Assembly: GCA_017526785.1 (NCBI GenBank)
Contig: JAFXQV010000036.1
Location: forward strand, 30,155 to 94,154
Direction: 5' to 3'
Source of the DNA: Oscillibacter sp.
GTDB lineage: Bacteria; Bacillota; Clostridia; Oscillospirales; Oscillospiraceae
DNA: 64,000 bases
In this document: piece by piece, positions 9,061 through 17,533 of the stretch
Position numbering within the stretch: position 1 is the first letter of the stretch
Layout of the letters: each line of letters opens with the position of its first letter
The notes under the pieces: model-generated
Databases searched by the model: none
Told to the model about the DNA's origin: nothing
Seen by the model: the letters and a program-made list of their open reading frames with translations, nothing else
Made by a program: the position numbers and the translations under genes

Positions 9061-9804
9061 TCACAATCCGCGTACAATGGGGCGGTCGGTCTCGGATTCG
9101 CGCCGAATTGTGCGCCACGCCGCCACGAACATCAGCAGGACGAACACCACGAACAGTCCGGTAGCGAAGGCCGTGCCGGACATGGCGCAGGCGTCGTAAA
9201 AGCCGTGCAGAATGACGGCTATCAGGTACCCCGCCCAGAGGCTGAACAGGGCGCTGACATGGTGTCCGCGATTTTCGCGGAGCCGCGCCCGCCCGTAGTA
9301 CATGCCCATAAAGACCGAAAAGGACAGGTGTCCGGGAATGGCCAGTAATGCCCGGGGGAGTGCCACGGACAGCCCGTAGCCGAAAATATAGTAGACGTTC
9401 TCGAACGCCGCGAACCCCAGCGACACAAAAGCCGAATACACAACGCCGTCGAAGCGGTAATTAAACGCGGGATGGTTCCAAGTGCGGCGCTTCAGGAAGA
9501 AGAACTTGACGCCTTCCTCCACGACGGCGACGACCAAGAACGCAAGCAGGATAGTGTAAAGGGGGTCGCCTTGATAGAGAAACCGTTTCAGTATCCACTC
9601 TCCGAGGCCTTCCAAGAAGCTGGCAATCAGCGCCGCCACGACGCCGGAGAGTACCAGCAGGAACAGCAGGCCGGGGGGGTCGGGTTCCACCACGTCGTGA
9701 CAGTAGATGTAGTGGAGCAGGAACGCGGCGGGGAGAATGGCGGCCAAGATGTAAATCAGCGCCACCGGGAGAATCGGCGATAGCGGGGGCAGTGTGAAAA
9801 ACAA
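9061..9804 (-). CDS. PrsW-family intramembrane metalloprotease
   Basis: The TTG at 9804 is the likely start, with AAAGGAG 6 bases before it. The 247-residue protein has about seven or eight transmembrane helices. It holds the PrsW motifs: VVEEGVKFF (EExxK type) near residue 90, the AFENVYY segment, GHLSFS and HGFYDA near residue 203, which together form the proposed metal site. PrsW in Bacillus performs site-1 cleavage of an anti-sigma factor; other members have unknown targets. No sigma/anti-sigma pair is adjacent. Here it lies 19 bp downstream of barstar, inside the RNase operon. Confidence 0.9.
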   Translation of the reverse strand: MFFTLPPLSPILPVALIYILAAILPAAFLLHYIYCHDVVEPDPPGLLFLLVLSGVVAALIASFLEGLGEWILKRFLYQGDPLYTILLAFLVVAVVEEGVKFFFLKRRTWNHPAFNYRFDGVVYSAFVSLGFAAFENVYYIFGYGLSVALPRALLAIPGHLSFSVFMGMYYGRARLRENRGHHVSALFSLWAGYLIAVILHGFYDACAMSGTAFATGLFVVFVLLMFVAAWRTIRRESETDRPIVRGL

Positions 9805-9823
9805 AAGTGTCTCCTTTCGGCGC

Positions 9824-10114
9824 TCAGACTTTGTCCGAGCGGGATTCCAGCGTGACGCGGAAATGTGGATTTTCGGCGGCGGCGTCGCGCAGGACGGAAA
9901 TCAGCGTCCGGGCGTAGCCGCCCAAGGCCTCCTCCAGCCGTCCGGGGTGCAGTAACCGGAGTTCCGTGTCCATTTTGGATTCCGTGAGGCAGTCGTAGAG
10001 CGCGTCGAGGTTGCGCCCGTACCATGTGGGCAGGTTCAGGGCGCGGATTAAGGCGTCGTGCAGTTCGTCGCGGGTGTGGATGTTGCCGCCCTCCATGACA
10101 GTAATCATCATCAT
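9824..10114 (-). CDS. Barstar-like ribonuclease inhibitor
   Basis: The 96-residue protein matches barstar in length and order: an N-terminal strand, then the inhibitory helix with LHDALIRALNLPTWYGRNLDALYDCL, including the W-Y-G-x-N-x-D-A-L-x-D core that binds the RNase active site, and a C-terminal strand FRVTLES. It lies 24 bp after the barnase-like gene, as expected for an immunity gene. An AGGAGG site precedes the ATG triplet. It would act in the cytoplasm to neutralise unexported or incoming RNase. Confidence 0.93.
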   Translation of the reverse strand: MMMITVMEGGNIHTRDELHDALIRALNLPTWYGRNLDALYDCLTESKMDTELRLLHPGRLEEALGGYARTLISVLRDAAAENPHFRVTLESRSDKV

Positions 10115-10138
10115 TGTAAGTCCTCCTGTTTCCGGCGC

Positions 10139-10795
10139 TCACGGCGTCCCGTAAAGGAGCGTGAACGTGTTGTAATGGTCTCCGGTGTAGTAAATCAGGC
10201 CGTCGTCGGAAAATACAAGGCGTTCCGCGCCACGGCTTTTCGCGCCTAACGTGTTGATGTCGCACTCGTGATAAGAGCGGTCGGCGGGGAGAAGCCCTTC
10301 ATAGTTGCCGAACCTGTCGCCGCCGATACACTTTCCGGGCGCGTAGTCCTCCACGGAACCGCCGCCCCAGCCAAGCGATTTGGCCTCTTTTTTGGTGATG
10401 AAGTTGTCCGGGAGATGTCCGTAGAGGTGCAGGTAGAGCGCCACGTCGTTTTTCGTGGTATAGGTGCCGTCCTCCGTGATTTCGGACGCGTCCGGGGCGT
10501 CGTCAACGCCCGATGTCTCCGAAACGTCGTCGACTGTCCATGTCTCCGGCGGCGGAGTGAGCGGCTCGTCGGAAACCGGGGGTTGCTGTTCGGTGTAGGT
10601 GTCGTCGCCGGGGAACGCTTCCGGCTCCCAAGGGTCGTCGGATTCCACGATGTCGGTTTCTTCGGACGCGGCGGCGCGTACCATGTCCAGCAGGTTTGGG
10701 GATTCGGTCTGTTGCGCGTCGGGCGTACTCCCGCAGGCCGTCAGCGCGTACAGTGACACCAAAAGCAGTAACCATATGCAAAGCCGTTTTTTCAT
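10139..10795 (-). CDS. Barnase-like ribonuclease with lipoprotein signal
   Basis: The ATG at 10795 has GGAGG 7 bases upstream. The first 20 residues form a signal peptide ending in the lipobox LTACG, followed by a roughly 100-residue acidic, Pro/Thr-rich linker. Residues about 115-218 are a complete barnase domain. DNFITKKEAKSLGW, the GGDRFGN segment and the catalytic Glu in YHECDIN are present, as are the two Arg positions in SRGAERL and the catalytic His in TGDHYNTF. The enzyme would cleave RNA and appears tethered to the outer membrane face by lipid. Classical barnase is secreted free, so the tether and long linker are distinctive. Confidence 0.92.
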   Translation of the reverse strand: MKKRLCIWLLLLVSLYALTACGSTPDAQQTESPNLLDMVRAAASEETDIVESDDPWEPEAFPGDDTYTEQQPPVSDEPLTPPPETWTVDDVSETSGVDDAPDASEITEDGTYTTKNDVALYLHLYGHLPDNFITKKEAKSLGWGGGSVEDYAPGKCIGGDRFGNYEGLLPADRSYHECDINTLGAKSRGAERLVFSDDGLIYYTGDHYNTFTLLYGTP

Positions 10796-10826
10796 AGGCA
10801 CACCTCCAATAACGCATGTCGCGCCT

Positions 10827-10855
10827 ATCATAGCACACTTTCCCGGAAAAGAAAA
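10827..10855 (-). promoter_or_regulatory. Possible promoter of the barnase operon
   Basis: On the minus strand TTTTCT (10855-10850), a 17-bp spacer and TATGAT (10832-10827) lie about 30 bp before the barnase start. The -10 is good and the -35 poor, so activity may be weak or need an activator. Confidence 0.4.
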
Positions 10856-10875
10856 GTCCTATTTTCCCCAGCCAC

Positions 10876-10910
10876 AAAAAAGCGTCCCGCCCGCTGACGG
10901 GACAGGACGC
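10876..10910 (-). terminator. Terminator after the first M56 gene
   Basis: A GC-rich hairpin (GCGTCC/GGGACGC outer arms within 10882-10910) followed on the minus strand by six T (10881-10876) lies just after the M56 stop and isolates that operon from the barnase operon. Confidence 0.75.
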
Positions 10911-10917
10911 CGCCCGA

Positions 10918-13416
10918 TTACTCGAACAACGCATAGAAGGCACCGTTGCCGGAGGCGTACTTGTAATACAGTCCGCCGCAACGGTAGACGGCGCAACTGT
11001 CCGCCGCCATCATGAGTTGTAATGTCTCGCCGTTTTCGCCCGTGAGGGTCAGCGGGTCGTCGAAGGGACATTTTGTTATGGGCGTGGGTTCTGCGTCCCG
11101 CAACAGTGCCGACAGTTCCGACAACTTCTCCGGGTCTGATAGCGTGTACGTCCCCGGCTGTGTCGGCTCTCCGTGGTTCTCGACATGCGTCAGCGTCGCG
11201 TGGGACAGTTTCCCCAGTTCGGACACGCTCGACGCGTTCCCGCGCAGACGCTGTGAGACCAGTTGCATGAGCGCTTGGCGTAGGCCTTGCGCGGTGCCGA
11301 TATTCGCGTCAATGTACGCGCTGGTATAGGCGTCGTAATAGAGCAGTTCGCGCAGTGCCAGCGGGTGGGCGTTGAGGTAGTCGCCGGGATTCGACGACGG
11401 CGACGGCTCCGACATGATTTCGTCAAACAGCGCGTCTATAATCGGCGTCGTGTCGATGTGCCAATGCTCGACGGCTTGTCGGTAAAGTTCCTGATTTTCC
11501 CAGAGAATGTAAGTTTGTGTGTCAAGCTCCCTGTCAGACAGGCTCGACGGGAACTTGTCGCGAACGTCCGGCCAGTAGTCCGCGCCGTCGCGGGGTTCCC
11601 AGTAGTCGGAAAGCACGGGCGTTCCGTCCTCCATGCGGAATGTCAGCACGACGTGTCCGCTCCGCCCGCTGACGCTCTCAAAGCGTCCGTCGTGATAATC
11701 GAAGCTCTCCCATAGCGATATCAAGCCCAGTCTCACAGTCGACACGGCCGGCGTCCATTCCCCGCCCATGTCTGCGGCGTCCGGGAAAACGCTAAGTAAC
11801 ACATGACTTTCGGCGTCGAACGCGCCGGAGACGTGCCGGGGGCGGTTGTGTTCGATAATCGCGGCGCGTACGGCGGCTTCCAGCTCATCGGACAGCGCCT
11901 CGCCCTTGCGCGGCGCGGCGGCTATCGCGTCTGGGTTCGACGGAACAAGCAACAGTCCCCCGGCGTCGGTCATGCGGAGTGTGCCAGTGACCAGCGGCGC
12001 GGGGTACGGGAGAATTGACCAGTTACTTTTCCACTGCCGCGCCACAAGGGCGTTGTCCTCCAAGGACAGGGTATAGTTGTAGTGCGTTCTGTCCTGCAAC
12101 TCGCTGAGCCGCCCGGCCTTGTAGTCGTAGACAAGGATTCTTTCGTCAATGATTCCGGAACCGAAGCTGACCATAGAACAGAGTTCGGAGTAACCGTCGC
12201 CGTTCAAGTCGGAAAAGTACACGCTCCAGACGGGCATTCCCGAAAAGAGAACCGTTTCCACGCCGTCGGCGTCCGTGGCGCTGACCTGTTCCGGCGTCCA
12301 GCGGAACGTCACGCCCGGAAATTCAACGGATGTTCGTGTCTCCTCCAAGTTCGGCCAATTCGCGTCGGCGTCGTTGCAGACCCACAGTAACGGCTCTTTT
12401 CCGTCGCTGACAGCGGTATCCGGTTCCGTGGTTTGTGTGTCGGCACCAAGTTCGACTGTTTCCGCGTCCGCGTCCGCGTCGACGGGGCGCGTCAGGAAGC
12501 ACGCCGCCGCCGCGACGCATACGCACACCGCCGCGCAAGTCGCCCAAAACGCAGGCTTCCGGTAGCGCAACACGGCCTTGACGCGCTCTTTCACGGACAG
12601 TTCCCCGAACGCCAGCGGACACGCAACTTGTAATTTTTTCCAGTGCAGGCCGCATTGTAAAAGTGTTTCGGAGTAGGCCGCACGGCGCGGGGCGTCCATG
12701 TCGCGGATTGCGGCTTCGTCGCAGGCGAGTTCCATGTCACGGCAGAACAGCGCGTACGACAGCCATACCAGCGGGTGGAACCAGTACAGGCAGGTCAACA
12801 GCCACGCGCAGAGCTTCCAGACATGGTCTCCGCGCCGGATGTGGGCGCGTTCGTGGGCGAGTACGCACGAGAGTTCGGCACCGGACAGCCCCGACGGGAC
12901 GTAGACGCACGGCCGCACGATTCCGAGTACGAACGGAGAGGCGATATCGTCACAAATTCGCACACCGTCCCGCAGTGTCAGCGAGGCCGCGACCACGCGC
13001 CGGAGTTTGCGGTAGCTGTACAGGCTCCAAGCCAACAGCGCGCAAAGTCCGGCACACCAGACCGCCGACAGAATTTGTGTCGGCGTCGGCGCGGACGCGG
13101 AAACGGGCGTCAGTGGTTCATGCGCGGGGACGGGATACGGCACAGTTTCCGGGAGAAACGCCGTGGCGGGTTCGGCGTCCGGCGGCGCGACATTTCGCGG
13201 CGCGGCGGCGGAAATCGTGGGCGTGTCGGGCATGAGGCTCAGCGGGCTTTCCGGCGCGTACGGACACAGTAACCGCACCGCCACAAGCGCCCACAGCACC
13301 AGTCGAAACGTTTTCGGCGCGCCGCGCAACAGGACGCGCAACAGCACCACCACGCCAATCAGTACCGCCGCCCCCGTGGAACGTTCCAGCAGGTACAAAA
13401 ATACACGTTCCATCAC
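10918..13416 (-). CDS. M56 (BlaR1/MecR1-like) membrane metalloprotease with large sensor tail
   Basis: Start is either the GTG at 13416 or the ATG at 13413, both overlapping the stop of the BlaI gene, which shows coupling. Residues 1-310 form the M56 domain: membrane helices near 15-50 and 110-130, the zinc motif HERAH in VLAHERAHIRRGD near residue 190, ELACDEAA, then another helix at about 300. The rest, about 500 residues, is predicted extracellular and is not a penicillin-binding domain. It includes an FG-GAP-like calcium loop (SDLNGDGYSEL). By analogy, ligand sensing outside would trigger cleavage of the BlaI repressor. The ligand is unknown. Confidence 0.87.
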   Translation of the reverse strand: MMERVFLYLLERSTGAAVLIGVVVLLRVLLRGAPKTFRLVLWALVAVRLLCPYAPESPLSLMPDTPTISAAAPRNVAPPDAEPATAFLPETVPYPVPAHEPLTPVSASAPTPTQILSAVWCAGLCALLAWSLYSYRKLRRVVAASLTLRDGVRICDDIASPFVLGIVRPCVYVPSGLSGAELSCVLAHERAHIRRGDHVWKLCAWLLTCLYWFHPLVWLSYALFCRDMELACDEAAIRDMDAPRRAAYSETLLQCGLHWKKLQVACPLAFGELSVKERVKAVLRYRKPAFWATCAAVCVCVAAAACFLTRPVDADADAETVELGADTQTTEPDTAVSDGKEPLLWVCNDADANWPNLEETRTSVEFPGVTFRWTPEQVSATDADGVETVLFSGMPVWSVYFSDLNGDGYSELCSMVSFGSGIIDERILVYDYKAGRLSELQDRTHYNYTLSLEDNALVARQWKSNWSILPYPAPLVTGTLRMTDAGGLLLVPSNPDAIAAAPRKGEALSDELEAAVRAAIIEHNRPRHVSGAFDAESHVLLSVFPDAADMGGEWTPAVSTVRLGLISLWESFDYHDGRFESVSGRSGHVVLTFRMEDGTPVLSDYWEPRDGADYWPDVRDKFPSSLSDRELDTQTYILWENQELYRQAVEHWHIDTTPIIDALFDEIMSEPSPSSNPGDYLNAHPLALRELLYYDAYTSAYIDANIGTAQGLRQALMQLVSQRLRGNASSVSELGKLSHATLTHVENHGEPTQPGTYTLSDPEKLSELSALLRDAEPTPITKCPFDDPLTLTGENGETLQLMMAADSCAVYRCGGLYYKYASGNGAFYALFE

Positions 13417-13781
13417 AAAGCCCCCTTCCGGGCTTCGTCAATCATGCGGCGGATTTCGGCGGCCTCGGCGTCCGACAGCGGCTTCCGCGACAGGAACGCC
13501 GCCACAAACGCGGGCAACGACCCATTGTAGGTGTCGGTCACGAACTGTTCGCTCTGCGCGGCGTGGAACTCCTCGCGGGACAGTACCGCCGTCACCGTGC
13601 AGTGGTCATTACGGAACAGTCCCTTGTTGCACAGTTTGCGCAATACCGTGTACGTCGTGGGCTTTTTCCATTGTAGTTCCCGCTCACAGATGCGCACCAG
13701 TTCCCCGGACGCTATCGGCGCGTTGTCCCACACGATGTCCGCGAAACGCGATTCCACCGCGCCTAATGTGAATTTGTTCAT
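13413..13781 (-). CDS. BlaI/MecI-family transcriptional repressor
   Basis: The ATG at 13781 has AAGGGGG upstream. The 122-residue protein is a winged-helix repressor of the Penicillinase_R family: LGAVESRFADIVWDNAPIASGELVRI, then the recognition helix KKPTTYTVLRKLCNKGLF and a C-terminal dimerisation helix. Members bind dyad operators and are inactivated by the proteolytic signal from the partner M56 protein encoded just downstream. It is a near-identical paralogue in layout to the repressor at 62697-63062. Repeats in its promoter suggest autorepression. Confidence 0.93.
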   Translation of the reverse strand: MNKFTLGAVESRFADIVWDNAPIASGELVRICERELQWKKPTTYTVLRKLCNKGLFRNDHCTVTAVLSREEFHAAQSEQFVTDTYNGSLPAFVAAFLSRKPLSDAEAAEIRRMIDEARKGAL

Positions 13782-13815
13782 ACAAAGTCCCCCTTGCAAG
13801 TTTGATTGATTCCCG

Positions 13816-13857
13816 ATAAATCAACGTCAGTCTATCACAAATAAATCAACCTGTCAA
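13816..13857 (-). promoter_or_regulatory. Promoter with duplicated ATAAATCAAC elements, likely BlaI operator
   Basis: On the minus strand TTGACA (13857-13852), a 17-bp spacer and TAGACT (13834-13829) precede the BlaI gene. The 10-mer ATAAATCAAC occurs twice on the plus strand, at 13816-13825 and 13841-13850, one inside the spacer and one just past the -10. That is where a repressor dimer or pair of dimers would block RNA polymerase. Operator role is inferred. Confidence 0.65.
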
Positions 13858-13901
13858 GGGGAAATCGGGAAAATTCCCTCCGTCAAAATGTCCCGATTGC
13901 G

Positions 13902-16106
13902 TCACACCGTCAGAAACTTTTCCCGCGCCTGTTCGGGCGACGCCCCGAAAGCCCGGATAAAGTCCAGCATTTCCGGCGCTTCCTGATTCACCAGTGACAT
14001 GTACTGCTCCCGGATGTCGTCCAGAAACGCGGCGGTTTCGGGGTGTCCGTCACGGTACACGGCTTCCCGCTTCTTCCGCAACAGCAGGAACTCCCACAAC
14101 AGCGACTGATTCCCGCTCCGCAACAACTGCCGTTCGAGTAACATTCTGTGTTCCGCCATGCCCAGCGACAGCGCCAGAAACGCCGCTTTCCGCTCCCGCC
14201 GCTCTTCCGGCGTCGCCGACAGGTACATGTTTAAGAGGCCGTCCCACTCCTTTTCGTCCTCGCTGTTCCAGTATTCGCCGACAAGCTCAAGTTCCGCCGG
14301 GTTAAGTTTGTCGAACTCGATTTCTTGCCCGTTCAGGACGTTTTCGGCGACCTGCTTTGTCAGTTGATTCAAACGCGGCTCGGCCTCCCGGCCGTACGCC
14401 CACAGAAACGCCTCCACGGCGGCATTGCCGCGCCGTTTCGACACCCGTCCGGCGCTCCATTCCAGCGGATAGGGCGGCGTAAGGCCTCCGGCGTTCAGGG
14501 CTTGCGTCAGCCTCTGCCGCACTACTCCCTCGTCAATCAGCGCCTCCGCGCCGTACGCGGTCAGCTCCTCATTGACGGCGGCGGCGTGTCCGGCGAGAAA
14601 GAACGCGATACCCTTTTTGTGTAGATTCCGGTAGAAGTGCAACAGTCTTTCCGCCGCGAACGAGTCCACGGACAGAACCCCCGTCACGACGACTACCGTT
14701 GTGTCGGGGCGGATTGCCGACAACAGCTCATTTTCAAAGCCGTCAATCGTGGCGAAGAACAGCGGGCCGTTGAACTGGTACAGCACGGTATTCTGTATGG
14801 GGCGGGCGTGGGGCGTCTTTTTCAGGTCAAAGAAGCCCTCGTGTCCCTCCATGCACCCCAGAAAATAACTCGGCTGCGCGGACGCCTCCATGGTGAACGA
14901 CGCGAACGACAGCACCACGCCCACAAGGACGCCCTCCGCGAGACCTAACATTTCGGCCGCGAACGCCGCCGCGAAAATCATAAAGTTGGCGCGGTCGATT
15001 TTCCAGAAACGCGCCGCAAGGTCGAACTCAAGGATTGTCCCCAGAGAGCCGATGACAATGCCCGTCAGCACCGGAACGGGCAGATAGGAGAGAATCGGCG
15101 TGCCGCAGAGCAGAAAGAGCGCCATAGTGGCACAGGCCGAAACGCTCATCCACTGGCTCCCGACGCCTAATTTGTTGGCGCGGTTGCTCCGCGACAGGCT
15201 CCCGATAACCGGACTGCTTCCGAACAGCGCCGCCGCCAGATTCCCCGCGCCGTACGCTAACATTTCGCGTTGTTTGTCGACGCGTTCCCCGTGACGCCGG
15301 GCGAACTCGCCCGTAGACACGAGCGTTTCCGCCGCGATAACCAGCGCCACGGCAAGGGAATCAATTATCAGCGCTTCCGTGTGGCGCGACAGGCACGACC
15401 ATTCCGGCACAATCAGCGGGGGCAGTCCGGCGGGGATACCCCCGACAAGCGCCACGCCGTAGCGGTCAAAGCGGAAAACCGCGTTTGCCGCGATTCCCAG
15501 TATCATCATGACCACGGACATACTGACTTTCGCCTGACGCCGCCCCGCTAAAATGGCAAGTATCGTCACGGCACCCAGCGCGAACGACAGCGCGTGAAAA
15601 CGCGCCGTCTCCCGGAACAAATGCGCCAGCAGAACCGGGGCGCGTCCGCGTGTCACCGTGCCGCCGAAGAGCCGCGGGAACTGCGTCAGAATGACCACCG
15701 TTGCAATACCGGTCACGCACCCGCCCAGCACCGCTTCCGACACGAACTTTGAGAAGCGTCCGCCGCCCAACAGCCAGAACAGCGTCAGCCACAGCCCCAC
15801 AAGGCACGTAATCACCGCCATGACGGCGGGGGCGCGGGAACCTCCGGGCGCTGCGCCTAATTCGGGCAGAAGCGTCGCCACGAGCGCGGCGGGCGCGGCG
15901 TCGACCCCGAACACGATACGCGGCGAACTCGTCAGCAGACTGTACGCCAGCAACGGCAACAGCGAACCGTAGAGGCCGTACTGCGGGGGCAGTCCGGCGA
16001 CCTGCGCGTAGCCCATGGAAAGCGGTATCGAGAGCAGCGCAATCACGACGCCGATACCGAGGTCACGCAAGAGGGCGCGGCGGTCTCGCGTGTGAAACTG
16101 TTCCAT
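13902..16106 (-). CDS. SulP-family anion transporter with STAS domain and extra C-terminal domain
   Basis: The ATG at 16106 follows GAGGAGG. The 734-residue protein has ten or more transmembrane helices (about 15-410) with SulP hallmarks such as GYAQVAGLPPQYGLYGSLLP near residue 35 and SPVIGSLSRSNRANK. A cytoplasmic STAS domain follows (about 440-550; VTGVLSVDSFAAERLL). SulP proteins move sulfate, bicarbonate, dicarboxylates or other anions; the substrate is not predictable. An extra, helical and charged domain of about 160 residues follows the STAS domain and is not part of the usual family. It stands alone between two terminator-like hairpins. Confidence 0.9.
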   Translation of the reverse strand: MEQFHTRDRRALLRDLGIGVVIALLSIPLSMGYAQVAGLPPQYGLYGSLLPLLAYSLLTSSPRIVFGVDAAPAALVATLLPELGAAPGGSRAPAVMAVITCLVGLWLTLFWLLGGGRFSKFVSEAVLGGCVTGIATVVILTQFPRLFGGTVTRGRAPVLLAHLFRETARFHALSFALGAVTILAILAGRRQAKVSMSVVMMILGIAANAVFRFDRYGVALVGGIPAGLPPLIVPEWSCLSRHTEALIIDSLAVALVIAAETLVSTGEFARRHGERVDKQREMLAYGAGNLAAALFGSSPVIGSLSRSNRANKLGVGSQWMSVSACATMALFLLCGTPILSYLPVPVLTGIVIGSLGTILEFDLAARFWKIDRANFMIFAAAFAAEMLGLAEGVLVGVVLSFASFTMEASAQPSYFLGCMEGHEGFFDLKKTPHARPIQNTVLYQFNGPLFFATIDGFENELLSAIRPDTTVVVVTGVLSVDSFAAERLLHFYRNLHKKGIAFFLAGHAAAVNEELTAYGAEALIDEGVVRQRLTQALNAGGLTPPYPLEWSAGRVSKRRGNAAVEAFLWAYGREAEPRLNQLTKQVAENVLNGQEIEFDKLNPAELELVGEYWNSEDEKEWDGLLNMYLSATPEERRERKAAFLALSLGMAEHRMLLERQLLRSGNQSLLWEFLLLRKKREAVYRDGHPETAAFLDDIREQYMSLVNQEAPEMLDFIRAFGASPEQAREKFLTV

Positions 16107-16142
16107 GTAAAAGCCTCCTCTCAAATTTGCGCTTACGGAAAG

Positions 16143-16168
16143 CCCTCCCCCGACACCGGGAGAGGGAC
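16143..16168 (-). terminator. Hairpin after the SstT-like gene
   Basis: Arms CCCTCCCCCG and CGGGAGAGGG form an imperfect GC-rich stem between the symporter stop and the SulP gene. The T tract is short, so termination may be partial. Confidence 0.45.
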
Positions 16169-16184
16169 ATTTTCTCCTATCTGT

Positions 16185-17450
16185 TCAGATATCCAGTTTC
16201 CGCGTACCGCCGAGGAAATACGGCAGTTCCTTTCCCTCTTTTTCCCAGTGCGTGTACTCCGAAATCGCCGCAAAGAGTACGTCGCCGGACGAATTGAGCA
16301 TGGTTTCCACGCTGTCCTGAATGACGCCGATAATGAAGCCCACGCCCACGACCTGCATTGCAACGTCGTTGGAAATCTCGAACAGAGAACAGGCCATAGG
16401 AATTAGCAGTAACGAGCCGCCCGCGACGCCCGACGCCCCGCACGCCGCCATAGTCGCCAGCAGGCTGAGTATCAGCGCTGACGGAAAGTCGACGGCGATT
16501 CCGACCGTGTTTGCCGCCGCCAGCGTCATGACGGAGATGGTCACGGCGGCACCGTCCATGTTGATAGTCGCGCCGAGCGGGATGGACACGGAATACGTCT
16601 CGCGGTCAAGCCCGAGGCGTTCGCACAGCGCCATATTCACGGGGATGTTGGCGGCGGAACTGCGCGTGAAAAACGCCGTGATTCCGCTTTCGCGCAGGCA
16701 CCGGAACACGAGCGGGTAGGGGTTCCGGCGCAGACAGATAAACGCAATCAGCGGGTCGACGACCAGCGCCACGAACGCCATACAGCCCACGAGCAACACC
16801 AACAGTTTGCCGTACGTGGTGAAAATGCCGAGGCCGTTTGTGGAGACCGTGTTAAAGACAAGCCCCATAATGCCGAACGGCGCAAGGTTGATAATCCAGC
16901 GCACAACTTGCGACACGGCGTCGGAGAGGTTCGACAAGACCGCCTTTGTGGCTTCCGTCGCCACGGTTTTGAGTGCCAGTCCGACGACGACCGCCCAGAG
17001 CAGAATTCCAATATAGTTCGCGTTGACAAGCGACGCCACCGGGTTGGCGACGATGTTCATGAGCAGATTGTGTACGACTTCGCCGATACCGGACGGCGCG
17101 GAGGTCACGTCGGGGATTTCGGCTAACGCGAGTGTCTGCGGGAAGAGGTAGCTCCCGACGACGCCAGTCAGCGCGGCTAAGAACGTACTCACGACGTACA
17201 GCGCCAGCACGAGGCCAAAACGGCGGTTCATGCCTTGCGAACTCTGGACTAAGGCGCTCATAATCAGCACAAAGACCAGAATGGGGGCAATGGCCTTCAA
17301 CGCGCCCACGAACAAGTCCCCGAAAATCGACAGCCACGACGCCTCCGGCACCGCTAAGCCCAGTACAGCGCCGATAACCAGTCCCGCCGCGATACGAAAT
17401 ATCAGGCTGAACTCGTTGTAAAGTTTCACCAGTTGTCTGATTGTTTTCAT
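16185..17450 (-). CDS. sstT: Sodium:serine/threonine-type symporter (dicarboxylate/amino acid:cation symporter family)
   Basis: The ATG at 17450 (MKTIRQLVKLYNEFSLIFRI) matches SstT N-termini, and the 421-residue length is normal. The DAACS-fold features are visible: helical hairpin 1 with SSAANIPVNMALCERLGL, the NMDGAA motif in TM7 (ATINMDGAAVTI) and hairpin 2 with ATMAACGASGVAGGSLLLIPMA. SstT imports serine and threonine with sodium. Family assignment is firm; substrate choice is by overall similarity to SstT, and other small neutral amino acids are possible. Confidence 0.88.
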   Translation of the reverse strand: MKTIRQLVKLYNEFSLIFRIAAGLVIGAVLGLAVPEASWLSIFGDLFVGALKAIAPILVFVLIMSALVQSSQGMNRRFGLVLALYVVSTFLAALTGVVGSYLFPQTLALAEIPDVTSAPSGIGEVVHNLLMNIVANPVASLVNANYIGILLWAVVVGLALKTVATEATKAVLSNLSDAVSQVVRWIINLAPFGIMGLVFNTVSTNGLGIFTTYGKLLVLLVGCMAFVALVVDPLIAFICLRRNPYPLVFRCLRESGITAFFTRSSAANIPVNMALCERLGLDRETYSVSIPLGATINMDGAAVTISVMTLAAANTVGIAVDFPSALILSLLATMAACGASGVAGGSLLLIPMACSLFEISNDVAMQVVGVGFIIGVIQDSVETMLNSSGDVLFAAISEYTHWEKEGKELPYFLGGTRKLDI

Positions 17451-17533
17451 TTTGGGGGTCTCCTCTCTTTCTGAATGGGGCTTGCACGGCACTTTCCGCG
17501 CAAGCCCGTTGTGTCACTGTGCGGAAAAGGATT

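Noticed and set aside
10918-13781. A beta-lactam resistance regulator
   Set aside because: The BlaI/M56 pair resembles blaI/blaR1, but the M56 tail has no penicillin-binding motifs and no beta-lactamase or PBP2a gene is nearby.
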